A stretch of DNA of 7,343 bases. Origin: Campylobacteraceae bacterium. Its GTDB lineage: Bacteria; Campylobacterota; Campylobacteria; Campylobacterales; Sulfurovaceae. Within the stretch, counting starts at the first letter, position 1. Every line of letters begins with the position of its first letter. Positions 1-5,050 of the stretch are shown piece by piece. The stretch spans positions 1 through 7,343 of the forward strand of contig JALWQQ010000071.1 of NCBI GenBank assembly GCA_027083075.1, in the 5' to 3' direction. Below the pieces are notes generated by a model that saw nothing but the letters and a program-made list of their open reading frames with translations, was not told where the DNA came from and did no database searches. Both the position numbers and the translations under genes were made by a program.

Positions 1-134
1 CACTCGATGCCCACAAAGACAGCGTGACGCTACTGATGGACAAAAGCGCCAAATTCGACTACTTTATCAGACTCATAGACATTCTCAAACGCAAAAAGTT
101 CGAAAACCTCTCGATCGCCGCAAAGCAAGAGTAG
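1..134 (+). CDS. ExbD/TolR-family biopolymer transport protein, C-terminal fragment
   Basis: Only the last 43 codons are in the window; the open frame starts at base 3 and ends at TAG 132-134. The tail contains VTLLMDKSAKFDYFIRLID followed by ILKRKKFENLSIAAKQE. This matches the end of the periplasmic domain of ExbD/TolR proteins, where a 'DK.a.y...i.ild.lk...f.nlsia' pattern forms the last strand-helix-strand. These proteins have one membrane helix and work with ExbB/TolQ to couple proton flow to TonB-dependent uptake or Tol-Pal envelope functions. The N-terminal membrane helix with its proton-conducting Asp is upstream of the window, so I cannot tell ExbD from TolR. The gene ends three bases before the stop codon of a convergent thioredoxin-like gene. 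The family call rests on a short fragment. Confidence 0.6.
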   Translation, partial: LDAHKDSVTLLMDKSAKFDYFIRLIDILKRKKFENLSIAAKQE

Positions 135-137
135 CCG

Positions 138-455
138 CTATCCGAAAAAGATCTCATAAGGTCGCGAGAGCTTCGCTTCGAGTGCCGCAAGGCTCATCGC
201 CCTTCCTTCGCGTATAAACTCTTTGCCGTCCAAAAAGACGATGAGTGTCGGTACGCTAAAGACTTGAAAGTGCGCGGAGAGTTCGGGATTTTCATGCGCA
301 TCGAGCCACAACTGCGCTACCTTGGGAAACTTCTCGTCAAAAAGCGCCTTGATCTTAGGGCGAAGCGCATGACAGACATTGCAGTGCTCACCCGAAAAGT
401 AGAGCATCACCGCAGGCGATGTTTCGATCTGCTTTAAAACTTCGTCGATTTGCAT
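138..455 (-). CDS. Small thioredoxin-like protein (CNVC active site)
   Basis: This is a single-domain thioredoxin-fold protein, probably a cytoplasmic thiol-disulfide oxidoreductase. The longest reading starts at 488 and gives 116 residues; I prefer the internal ATG at 455-453, which gives 105. In the long numbering the redox motif is C36-N-V-C39 after the strand VMLYFS, and the cis-proline is in SVPTLIVF (P80), both in the order expected for thioredoxins. The usual WCGPC is replaced by HCNVC, so this is a divergent thioredoxin-like protein rather than TrxA. The extra 11 residues of the long form (MSQASFAIISV) are unlike the family. They have no good SD site, and the DNA encoding them carries an extended -10 box (463-471). 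No signal peptide is visible in the short form. The substrate is unknown. Confidence 0.8.
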   Translation of the reverse strand: MQIDEVLKQIETSPAVMLYFSGEHCNVCHALRPKIKALFDEKFPKVAQLWLDAHENPELSAHFQVFSVPTLIVFLDGKEFIREGRAMSLAALEAKLSRPYEIFFG

Positions 456-462
456 GACCGAG

Positions 463-471
463 ATTATAGCA
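463..471 (-). promoter_or_regulatory. Extended -10 promoter of the thioredoxin-like gene
   Basis: On the minus strand the bases read TGCTATAAT, a perfect extended -10 (TGnTATAAT). Seven bases separate the last T from the ATG at 455, so transcription would begin at or next to the start codon. That implies a leaderless or near-leaderless mRNA. The box lies inside the longer 488-start reading, which argues against that start. Confidence 0.55.
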
Positions 472-536
472 AAGCTTGCTTGGCTCATACGGTCATCTTA
501 CCAAATATCCTCTTGGTCACACGGGTGATTTCTTGG

Positions 537-570
537 ATTGGACAATAAAAGATATGTTATAATGTGCAAT
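537..570 (+). promoter_or_regulatory. Promoter and probable operator of yefM-yoeB
   Basis: TGTTATAAT at 555-563 is a perfect extended -10, 24 bases before the yefM ATG. An SD site, TAAGGAA (577-583), follows. The block 537-570 is an imperfect inverted repeat centred between 553 and 554, with 13 of 17 base pairs matching by hand count, and it covers the -10 box. CAATAAAA also occurs as a direct repeat at 543-550 and 567-574. YefM/Phd antitoxins autorepress from palindromes over their own promoter, so this is a good operator candidate. The TGTACA core known for E. coli YefM is absent here. Confidence 0.6.
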
Positions 571-587
571 AAAACGTAAGGAATCCC

Positions 588-845
588 ATGCAAGTAGTGA
601 GCATCACCGAAGCAAGAAACAATCTAAAATCTATTTTCGAAACTGTCTATCGCGACCAAGAAGAAGTCATTATCCATCGAAAAGGCAACGAAAACATCGT
701 TGTTATCCCACTGGATGAGTACAATGCACTAAAAGAGACGCAATACCTTCTCGGCAATCCAAGTAACGCAAAACGTCTGCTAGAATCGATTGCTCAATTG
801 CAACGCGGTGAAACGATCGAAAAAACTATTGATGACTTACAATAG
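588..845 (+). CDS. yefM: YefM-type (Phd/YefM family) antitoxin
   Basis: This 85-residue protein is the antitoxin of a type II toxin-antitoxin pair. It neutralises the adjacent YoeB and probably autorepresses the operon. The N-terminal Phd/YefM DNA-binding fold is visible: VVSITEARNNLKSIFETV (about 3-20), then the strand-rich VIIHRKGNENIVVIPLDEYNAL (in two parts, 27-48), matching E. coli YefM 'SYSEARQNL...ITRQNGEAAVLMSLEEYNSL'. The following ETQYLLGNPSNAKRLLESI matches 'ETAYLLRSPANARRLMDSI' of E. coli YefM, the segment leading into the toxin-binding tail. The start is supported by TAAGGAA four bases upstream. The stop codon is immediately followed by the yoeB ATG. By hand count, bases 601-1080 are about 42% GC, clearly lower than yebC nearby, so the pair may have been acquired by transfer. 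Confidence 0.93.
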   Translation: MQVVSITEARNNLKSIFETVYRDQEEVIIHRKGNENIVVIPLDEYNALKETQYLLGNPSNAKRLLESIAQLQRGETIEKTIDDLQ

Positions 846-1103
846 ATGCAGTTGATTTTCACCGTTCACGCATGGGAGGACTATCTCTATTGGCAAGAGT
901 ACGACAAGAAGATCACAAAGAAGATCAATGGACTTATCAAAGAGATATTGAGAGATCCATTCGAAGGCTTGGGCAAACCGGAACCATTAAGGCATCAGCT
1001 CAAAGGGTTTTGGTCACGAAGAATTACCGGTGAGCATAGACTTGTGTACAGGGTGAACGAGTCGACGATAGAGATAGTCGCTTGTCGTTACCACTATACA
1101 TAA
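846..1103 (+). CDS. yoeB: YoeB ribosome-dependent mRNA endoribonuclease toxin
   Basis: This 85-residue protein is the toxin partner of YefM. E. coli YoeB binds the 70S ribosome and cleaves mRNA in the A site, stopping translation. The match runs the whole length: DYLYWQEYDKKITKKINGLI near the N-terminus, then GKPEPLRHQLKGFWSRRI and GEHRLVYRV, ending CRYHYT. The E. coli catalytic residues Glu46, Arg65 and His83 (and Tyr84) fall at exactly the same positions here, so the enzyme should be active. There is no SD site of its own: the ATG follows the yefM TAG with no gap, so translation is probably coupled to the antitoxin. The gene ends seven bases before the convergent yjdM stop, and no terminator is visible between them. 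Confidence 0.95.
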   Translation: MQLIFTVHAWEDYLYWQEYDKKITKKINGLIKEILRDPFEGLGKPEPLRHQLKGFWSRRITGEHRLVYRVNESTIEIVACRYHYT

Positions 1104-1110
1104 CTTGCAC

Positions 1111-1455
1111 TTACGCCTTCTTCACAAACTCCTGCTTGAGCTTGATCGCGCCGACACCGGGGACTTTACAGTCGATATTGTGTCCGTCGTTACTCTCGAC
1201 GAGGCGGATATTTTTGATCTTGGTGCCGACCTTGATACCGCTTGCGCTGCCCTTGACTTTCAAATCCTTGATAACGGTAACGGTATCGCCGTCTTGAAGG
1301 ATATTGCCGTTGGCATCTTTGACGATTAAGCCGCTCTCCTCTTCTTGTGTTGCCTCTTTGCTCCACTCGTGCGCACACTCGGGGCAGATATAGAGCGAGC
1401 CGTCTTCGTAGGTATATTCGCTACCGCATTGCGGACATGCAGGAAGAGTTTCCAT
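1111..1455 (-). CDS. yjdM: YjdM (PhnA) family zinc-ribbon protein
   Basis: This 114-residue protein is of the YjdM family, formerly PhnA or 'alkylphosphonate utilization protein'. It was named for its neighbourhood in E. coli, but its role in phosphonate use is not established. The N-terminal zinc ribbon has C7-P-Q-C10 and C24-P-E-C27. The second half (about 43-114) is the small beta-rich domain of the family, beginning [20 protein letters not shown] and ending [13 protein letters not shown]. The length matches the family (about 110). The ATG at 1455 has an AAGGAA site six bases upstream, and TACAAT at 1489-1484 could be its -10. It is divergent from the DUF2603 gene. No phn genes lie nearby, so phosphonate metabolism should not be inferred from the old name. 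Confidence 0.93.
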   Translation of the reverse strand: METLPACPQCGSEYTYEDGSLYICPECAHEWSKEATQEEESGLIVKDANGNILQDGDTVTVIKDLKVKGSASGIKVGTKIKNIRLVESNDGHNIDCKVPGVGAIKLKQEFVKKA

Positions 1456-1483
1456 AGAAGTTCCTTTTTTAAATGTATGGCGT

Positions 1484-1489
1484 ATTGTA
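1484..1489 (-). promoter_or_regulatory. Possible -10 box of yjdM
   Basis: Minus-strand TACAAT ends 28 bases before the yjdM ATG, with AAGGAA between. There is no TGn extension and no convincing -35, so this is a weak call based on position and the -10 match only. Confidence 0.35.
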
Positions 1490-1550
1490 CTTCAAAAGGG
1501 CTAAAATACGATTTGGAACTTAAGTTGCACACTTTTGACACCTCTTTGGG

Positions 1551-1559
1551 TATGATAAT
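1551..1559 (+). promoter_or_regulatory. Possible -10 region of the DUF2603 gene
   Basis: TATGATAAT offers two overlapping -10 hexamers (TATGAT 1551-1556, GATAAT 1554-1559), followed by the SD site AAGGAG at 1568-1573, six bases before the ATG. A perfect TTGACA at 1535-1540 is only 10 to 13 bases from these hexamers, too close for a standard sigma-70 promoter. Confidence 0.45.
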
Positions 1560-1579
1560 AGAGTAAAAAGGAGTGAACG

Positions 1580-2071
1580 ATGCATGAGAAAAAGAAAAAC
1601 GATGCCATCACACGACGTATCGACATTCTCTCCGAAAGCTTGGGATACGAAAAAGAAGATAAGCATATCTTTACGATGCAAAGAGATCCCGAGACAAAAC
1701 GGATCCTCTTAGATGCCCAAAACGGAGAGTGGCAGACGGATGAACCGATCTTTATACACGATAAAGAGAACGAGGACAAACTCTATGTCGCGTTAGATGC
1801 GCACAAGGCGGCGGCGATCTTGCAAGCGCTACAAGAGAGCGCCAGAGAAAACTTTCATCTCAAGCTTGAAAAGGCGATCTGGAAACATACGCCGGTAGAT
1901 TTTCAGGACGTCTGGGTTGTCGCGATGGAGAAGATCAAAGAGAAAGCTGCAGAAGAGAGTCAAGGCGCAAGCACTGTTGTCAACCTTGACGATCTGATCG
2001 CCGACATCAAACGCGAGCATCCGCAACTCTTCGTCGATCTAAGTGCACTCTTTTCGGCGGCGCAACAATAG
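1580..2071 (+). CDS. DUF2603 / UPF0763 family protein
   Basis: This 163-residue protein belongs to the UPF0763/DUF2603 family, recognised from memory of the Campylobacter homologue. The conserved core is the segment ENFHLKLEKAIWKHTPVDF followed by DVWVVAMEKIKEKA, then LIADIKREHPQLFVDL near the C-terminus; the Campylobacter sequence has very similar blocks in the same order. The length also fits. As far as I know the family is restricted to Campylobacterota, making it a useful lineage marker, and its function is unknown. The protein is soluble: it is rich in Lys and Glu, with no signal peptide or membrane helix, and is probably mostly helical in the second half. The start is fixed by AAGGAG six bases upstream. 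yebC follows 69 bases later with its own -10, so the two are probably separate units. Confidence 0.85.
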   Translation: MHEKKKNDAITRRIDILSESLGYEKEDKHIFTMQRDPETKRILLDAQNGEWQTDEPIFIHDKENEDKLYVALDAHKAAAILQALQESARENFHLKLEKAIWKHTPVDFQDVWVVAMEKIKEKAAEESQGASTVVNLDDLIADIKREHPQLFVDLSALFSAAQQ

Positions 2072-2105
2072 CCGCTATCCCCCTCTGCTCTAATAACTTC
2101 TAAAG

Positions 2106-2111
2106 TATAAT
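2106..2111 (+). promoter_or_regulatory. -10 box of yebC
   Basis: TATAAT lies 29 bases before the yebC ATG, with AAAAGG (2127-2132) as the ribosome binding site. The upstream bases are AAAG rather than TGn, and there is no clear -35. It lies in the 69-base gap after the DUF2603 stop codon. Confidence 0.5.
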
Positions 2112-2140
2112 TACGCAACTACAAAGAAAAGGTAAAAACG

Positions 2141-2881
2141 ATGGGTAGAGCCTTTGAGTACCGCAAAGCGGCAAAACTAAAGCGGTGGGGGACGATGTCG
2201 CGCCTCTTTCCCAAGCTAGGACGCATGATCACCATCGCCGCCAAAGAGGGCGGTAGCCCCGATCCCGAGATGAACGCCAAGCTGCGTACGGCGATCGCTA
2301 ACGCCAAAGCGCAAAATATGCCCAAAGAGAATATCGAAGCGGCGATCAAACGTGCGTTCAACAAAGATGCGGCGGACATCAAAGAGATCGTCTATGAAGC
2401 CAAAGCGCCTTACGGTGTGCAGATGATCATCACGGCGGCAACCGACAACAACACCCGTACCGTCGCCAATGTCAAAGCCGCACTCAGACGCGGCAACGCC
2501 GAACTGCTCACTTCGGGTTCATTAAACTATATCTTTACCAAAAAAGCGCAATTTATCTTTGACAAACCCGAAGATATCGACCTTGAAGAGTTAGAGCTCG
2601 ACCTCATCGACTACGGACTCGAAGAGATCGAAGAGGATGTCGAACCGCAAGAGGTGGGCGACGACAAAGAGATCGTACGCATCTACGGTGAATTTACCTC
2701 TTTCGGTGAGCTAAGCAAAGCGCTTGAAGAGAGAAACATAGAGGTCAAGAGCGCCAAGATCGTCTATGTCGCCAATACACAAATCACACTCGAAGAAGAG
2801 AAGCTCGAAGAGATCGAAGCGCTCATCGACAAACTCGAAGAGGATGACGATGTCCAAGAGGTCTTTACCAATATCGAGTAA
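2141..2881 (+). CDS. yebC: YebC/PmpR (TACO1) family protein
   Basis: This 246-residue protein has the full length of the YebC/TACO1 family. Members were first annotated as DNA-binding regulators; more recent work ties them to translation, especially relief of ribosome stalling at proline-rich stretches. The N-terminus MGRAFEYRKAAKLKRWG replaces the enterobacterial MAGHSKWANIKHRK, as in other Campylobacterota and Bacteroidetes. It is followed by the conserved DPEMNAKLRTAIANAKAQNM and PKENIEAAIKRA blocks (about 41-72). The most conserved motif, TDNNTRTVANVK, is at 101-112, then GSLNYIF. The acidic C-terminal domain (about 143-246) ends LEEDDDVQEVFTNIE. The ATG has an AAAAGG site and a -10 at 2106-2111. 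Its stop codon abuts that of the convergent ABC-F gene. GC content is about 56% over 2221-2520 by hand count. Confidence 0.95.
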   Translation: MGRAFEYRKAAKLKRWGTMSRLFPKLGRMITIAAKEGGSPDPEMNAKLRTAIANAKAQNMPKENIEAAIKRAFNKDAADIKEIVYEAKAPYGVQMIITAATDNNTRTVANVKAALRRGNAELLTSGSLNYIFTKKAQFIFDKPEDIDLEELELDLIDYGLEEIEEDVEPQEVGDDKEIVRIYGEFTSFGELSKALEERNIEVKSAKIVYVANTQITLEEEKLEEIEALIDKLEEDDDVQEVFTNIE

Positions 2882-4483
2882 CTACCCTTCGTTTCCAAAC
2901 CTCTCTATATAGGCTTCGTAGTCTCCCTCGAAGTCGGTGATGGTTCCGTCGTTTTCTATCTTGATGATGCGTGTGGCAAAAGCGTCGATAAGCTCACGGT
3001 CGTGCGTAACACAGATGACGCCGCCCTCGTAGCGGTGTAGCGCCTCGCCGAGTGCGACGATCGACTCGAGATCGAGGTGGTTGTTGGGCTCATCAAGTAC
3101 CAAAAAATTGGCGCTATCCATCATCATCTTCGCCATCATCACACGGTGCTTTTCGCCCCCCGAACAGTCTCCGACACGCTTCTTTTGCTCCTCGCCGCTA
3201 AAGAGCATGCGTCCAAGTGTTTTGCGAATGTCGTCGATGTGCCATTTGGGATTGAAGCCCTGTATCCATTGCGGCAAACTCTCTTCACCTCGGATAATGT
3301 CGGTGGTATTTTGCGGAAAGTAGGTCGGCGTGACCGTCTGGCCCCATGCGACGCTTCCGTTATCGGGCTCCAAGTTGCCCATGATGATCTCGATAAGCGT
3401 CGTTTTGCCGACCCCATTGGCACCGATGACGGCGATCTTATCGTGCTTGCCGACCTTAAAGCTTATGTCGCGAAGTACCGCTTTGTCACCATACGCTTTT
3501 GAAATATTCGATACTTCAAGTACTTCGTTGCCGATCTCGCGATGTGGCTTGAAGAAGATAGCGGGATCGCGCCTGCTTGAAAGCTTGATCTCTTGGATGT
3601 CAAGCTTTTCGAGCTGCTTTTGGCGTGAGGTCGCCTGCCTTGCCTTCGAAGCGTTGGCGCTAAAGCGCGCGATAAAGCGCTCCAGTTCCGCCTTCTCTTT
3701 GAGTTTCTTTTGGCGCTCCATCTCCGCCTGCTTGGCGATAAGATTGGCGGCGATATACCACTCGTCGTAGTTGCCTGCAAACTCTCGGATCGTCTGAAAA
3801 TCAAGATCGAGGATATGCGTCACGACACTGTTGAGAAAGTGTCTGTCGTGAGAGATGACCAAGAGCGTACCTTCGTGGCGTTTCAGCTCCTCTTCAAGCC
3901 ATGCGATCGTTTCGATGTCGAGGTTGTTGGTCGGCTCGTCAAGCAGCAAGATATCGGGCTTATAAAAGAGTACTTGCGCCAAGAGGATCTTAAACTTATC
4001 GCCACCCGTGATCGTACTCATCAATGCATCGTGCTGCTCTACCGGGAAACCGAGTTTGGTAAGCAGACGCTCTATGTGCACATCACTCTCGTAGGTCGGA
4101 TCCTCTTCGACGCAGATCATCTCGAGCTCCGCTAAGCGGTTATTGACCTCATCGCTCTCGAAGTCGCCTTCCATGTAGAGCCGCTCTTTCTCTTTTTGTG
4201 CCTCGTAGAGTCGCTTGTTGCCGTAAAGTACCGCATCTTTGAGCGTGAACTCCTCGAAGGCATACTGGTTTTGCCCCAAAATACCGAGTTTGAGACCGGG
4301 TTGTATCTGCACCTCGCCTTCACTTGGTTCCAACTCGCCCGCAAGGATCTTCATAAAGGTCGACTTGCCCGCGCCGTTAGCACCGATGAGTCCGTATCGC
4401 TTCCCGCGATCGAGGGTAATGTTGACATTTTCAAAAAGCACGCGCTTGCCGTAGCGCTGCGTAAGATTTACCGTAGATAACAC
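2882..4483 (-). CDS. ybiT: ABC-F family ATPase, YbiT type
   Basis: This 533-residue protein has two ABC ATPase domains and no membrane segment. ABC-F proteins bind the ribosomal E site and modulate or rescue stalled ribosomes. Domain 1 has Walker A GANGAGKST (34-42), signature TITGGDK (157-163), LLLDEPTNNLD (179-189) and switch His212. The linker, about 240-320, contains FSANASKARQATSRQKQLEK. Domain 2 has GANGVGKTT (354-362), CSGGEKHR (440-447) and LDEPNNHLD (463-471). Length and linker match E. coli YbiT (530 aa) better than EttA or Uup. The start is GTG at 4483-4481, supported by AAAAGG (4496-4491) seven bases upstream. Both catalytic glutamates (183, 465) are present, so both sites should hydrolyse ATP. 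It probably has its own promoter just downstream of the parE-type toxin gene. Confidence 0.93.
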   Translation of the reverse strand: MLSTVNLTQRYGKRVLFENVNITLDRGKRYGLIGANGAGKSTFMKILAGELEPSEGEVQIQPGLKLGILGQNQYAFEEFTLKDAVLYGNKRLYEAQKEKERLYMEGDFESDEVNNRLAELEMICVEEDPTYESDVHIERLLTKLGFPVEQHDALMSTITGGDKFKILLAQVLFYKPDILLLDEPTNNLDIETIAWLEEELKRHEGTLLVISHDRHFLNSVVTHILDLDFQTIREFAGNYDEWYIAANLIAKQAEMERQKKLKEKAELERFIARFSANASKARQATSRQKQLEKLDIQEIKLSSRRDPAIFFKPHREIGNEVLEVSNISKAYGDKAVLRDISFKVGKHDKIAVIGANGVGKTTLIEIIMGNLEPDNGSVAWGQTVTPTYFPQNTTDIIRGEESLPQWIQGFNPKWHIDDIRKTLGRMLFSGEEQKKRVGDCSGGEKHRVMMAKMMMDSANFLVLDEPNNHLDLESIVALGEALHRYEGGVICVTHDRELIDAFATRIIKIENDGTITDFEGDYEAYIERFGNEG

Positions 4484-4507
4484 TGCTGAGCCTTTTAAAA
4501 TCTTTGC

Positions 4508-4520
4508 GTGATTTTATCAC
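4508..4520 (-). promoter_or_regulatory. Extended -10 with overlapping palindrome before the ABC-F gene
   Basis: Minus-strand GTGATAAAATCAC is an inverted repeat with 5-base arms (GTGAT/ATCAC) around AAA. It contains TGATAAAAT (4519-4511), one mismatch from the extended -10 consensus. Transcription would start near 4504, giving a leader of about 20 bases that carries the AAAAGG site. The palindrome could be an operator or only a symmetrical -10. Confidence 0.5.
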
Positions 4521-4522
4521 AT

Positions 4523-4804
4523 TTATTCCCAAAGGTTTTGGTTGAAGATACCCAAAATGACGATCTGCTCTCTCTGTCTATCTATCAAAAAAGGAATCGT
4601 GTAGCCCCTAAAGATCAGTTCCCTGACATCTTCGTCATACAGTGCTTTTCGCATTCTGTAACGATAGGGATTGTCGGTGATCGCCTCTATTTTTTCAAGT
4701 AGTTCGTCATAGAAGGTCAAGGCGGCGTAGGGGTTGTCGTTTGCTATAAAATCGACAATCTCCTTAAGCTCTGAGACAAATCTCTCCGATTTAATTAGCC
4801 TCAT
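4523..4804 (-). CDS. ParE/RelE-superfamily toxin
   Basis: This 93-residue basic protein is of the RelE/ParE toxin superfamily ('plasmid stabilization' type). The N-terminal helices (about 6-45, FVSELKEIVDFIANDNPYAA) are followed by the strand segments VRELIFRGYTIPFLID (60-75) and IVILGIFNQNLWE (81-93). This layout of two helices plus a C-terminal sheet ending in '(I/V)L.(I/V)F' is that of ParE/RelE. ParE members poison DNA gyrase and RelE members cleave mRNA on the ribosome; I cannot decide between them. The ATG overlaps the antitoxin stop codon by ATGA (4804-4801), and there is no SD site of its own (upstream bases read GATAGTCGATAGATT), so translation is probably coupled to the antitoxin. 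GC is about 43% over 4561-4800, below yebC. Confidence 0.85.
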   Translation of the reverse strand: MRLIKSERFVSELKEIVDFIANDNPYAALTFYDELLEKIEAITDNPYRYRMRKALYDEDVRELIFRGYTIPFLIDRQREQIVILGIFNQNLWE

Positions 4805-5019
4805 AATCTATCGACTATCGCTCTTCTTAGTTCATCCAGCCCCTCTTCAAAGGGTGTTGTCTTCATCTCCTCGCGCCTGTAGCGATCGATCCTCTCTCGC
4901 AACTCATTATCCAAAGATCGCTTGATAGGCGTCAGCACGACAGCACCCTCCGGAAGAGTCGAGACAAACGACTCCAACGCTTCGACATACGCCTCTTCTA
5001 CTTTTAGTATGGCAGTCAC
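4801..5019 (-). CDS. Antitoxin of the ParE/RelE-type pair
   Basis: This 72-residue protein is called an antitoxin mainly from position: it is directly upstream of the toxin gene, overlaps it by four bases, and its promoter carries a palindrome. The sequence is compatible: a strongly charged, helical C-terminal half (LDNELRERIDRYRREEMK, about 36-53, then FEEGLDELRRAIVDRL), which could wrap the toxin. I do not recognise a classic RelB, ParD or Phd DNA-binding domain; the N-terminus (TAILKVEEAYVEALESFV) looks helical. The start is GTG at 5019-5017, with AAGGAG (5031-5026) six bases upstream; the only internal ATG is at residue 52. Autoregulation is likely but not proven, since the DNA-binding part is unclear. 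Confidence 0.75.
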   Translation of the reverse strand: MTAILKVEEAYVEALESFVSTLPEGAVVLTPIKRSLDNELRERIDRYRREEMKTTPFEEGLDELRRAIVDRL

Positions 5020-5030
5020 GACTCACTCCT

Positions 5031-5048
5031 TGCTATATGATTATAGCA
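5031..5048 (-). promoter_or_regulatory. Promoter and probable operator of the ParE/RelE-type pair
   Basis: Minus-strand TGCTATAAT (5048-5040) is a perfect extended -10, immediately after the arsC stop codon. The same bases form a perfect inverted repeat with 7-base arms (TGCTATA 5031-5037, TATAGCA 5042-5048) around TGAT. The palindrome overlaps the -10 and ends at the AAGGAG ribosome binding site. A repressor here would block transcription, as expected for an autoregulated toxin-antitoxin operon. Confidence 0.65.
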
Positions 5049-5050
5049 CA

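Noticed and set aside
1044..1049. TGTACA, the known YefM operator core
   Set aside because: It occurs once, inside yoeB coding sequence where LVY-type codons explain it, not in the promoter.
1082..1378. Overlapping open frames on both strands around yjdM
   Set aside because: yjdM has the zinc-ribbon cysteines, an SD site and a family match; the other frames have none of these.
1535..1540. Perfect TTGACA hexamer upstream of the DUF2603 gene
   Set aside because: The spacing to TATGAT or GATAAT is only 10 or 13 bases, far from 17, so it cannot be a normal -35 for that -10.
2057..2075. Possible hairpin GCGGC/GCCGC at the end of the DUF2603 gene
   Set aside because: The stem is only 5 bp with a 9-base loop, and it is followed by TATCCCC instead of a T-run, so it is not a convincing intrinsic terminator.
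132..2080. Identical 12-mer TAGCCGCTATCC after two stop codons (132-143 and 2069-2080)
   Set aside because: About one repeated 12-mer is expected by chance in 7 kb, and the flanking bases differ, so it is not a usable repeat or terminator.
3077..4480. Several open plus-strand frames of 80-146 codons opposite the ABC-F gene
   Set aside because: They lie wholly antisense to a strongly conserved gene, have low-complexity or odd composition, lack ribosome sites, and match no family. They are by-products of codon bias on the other strand.
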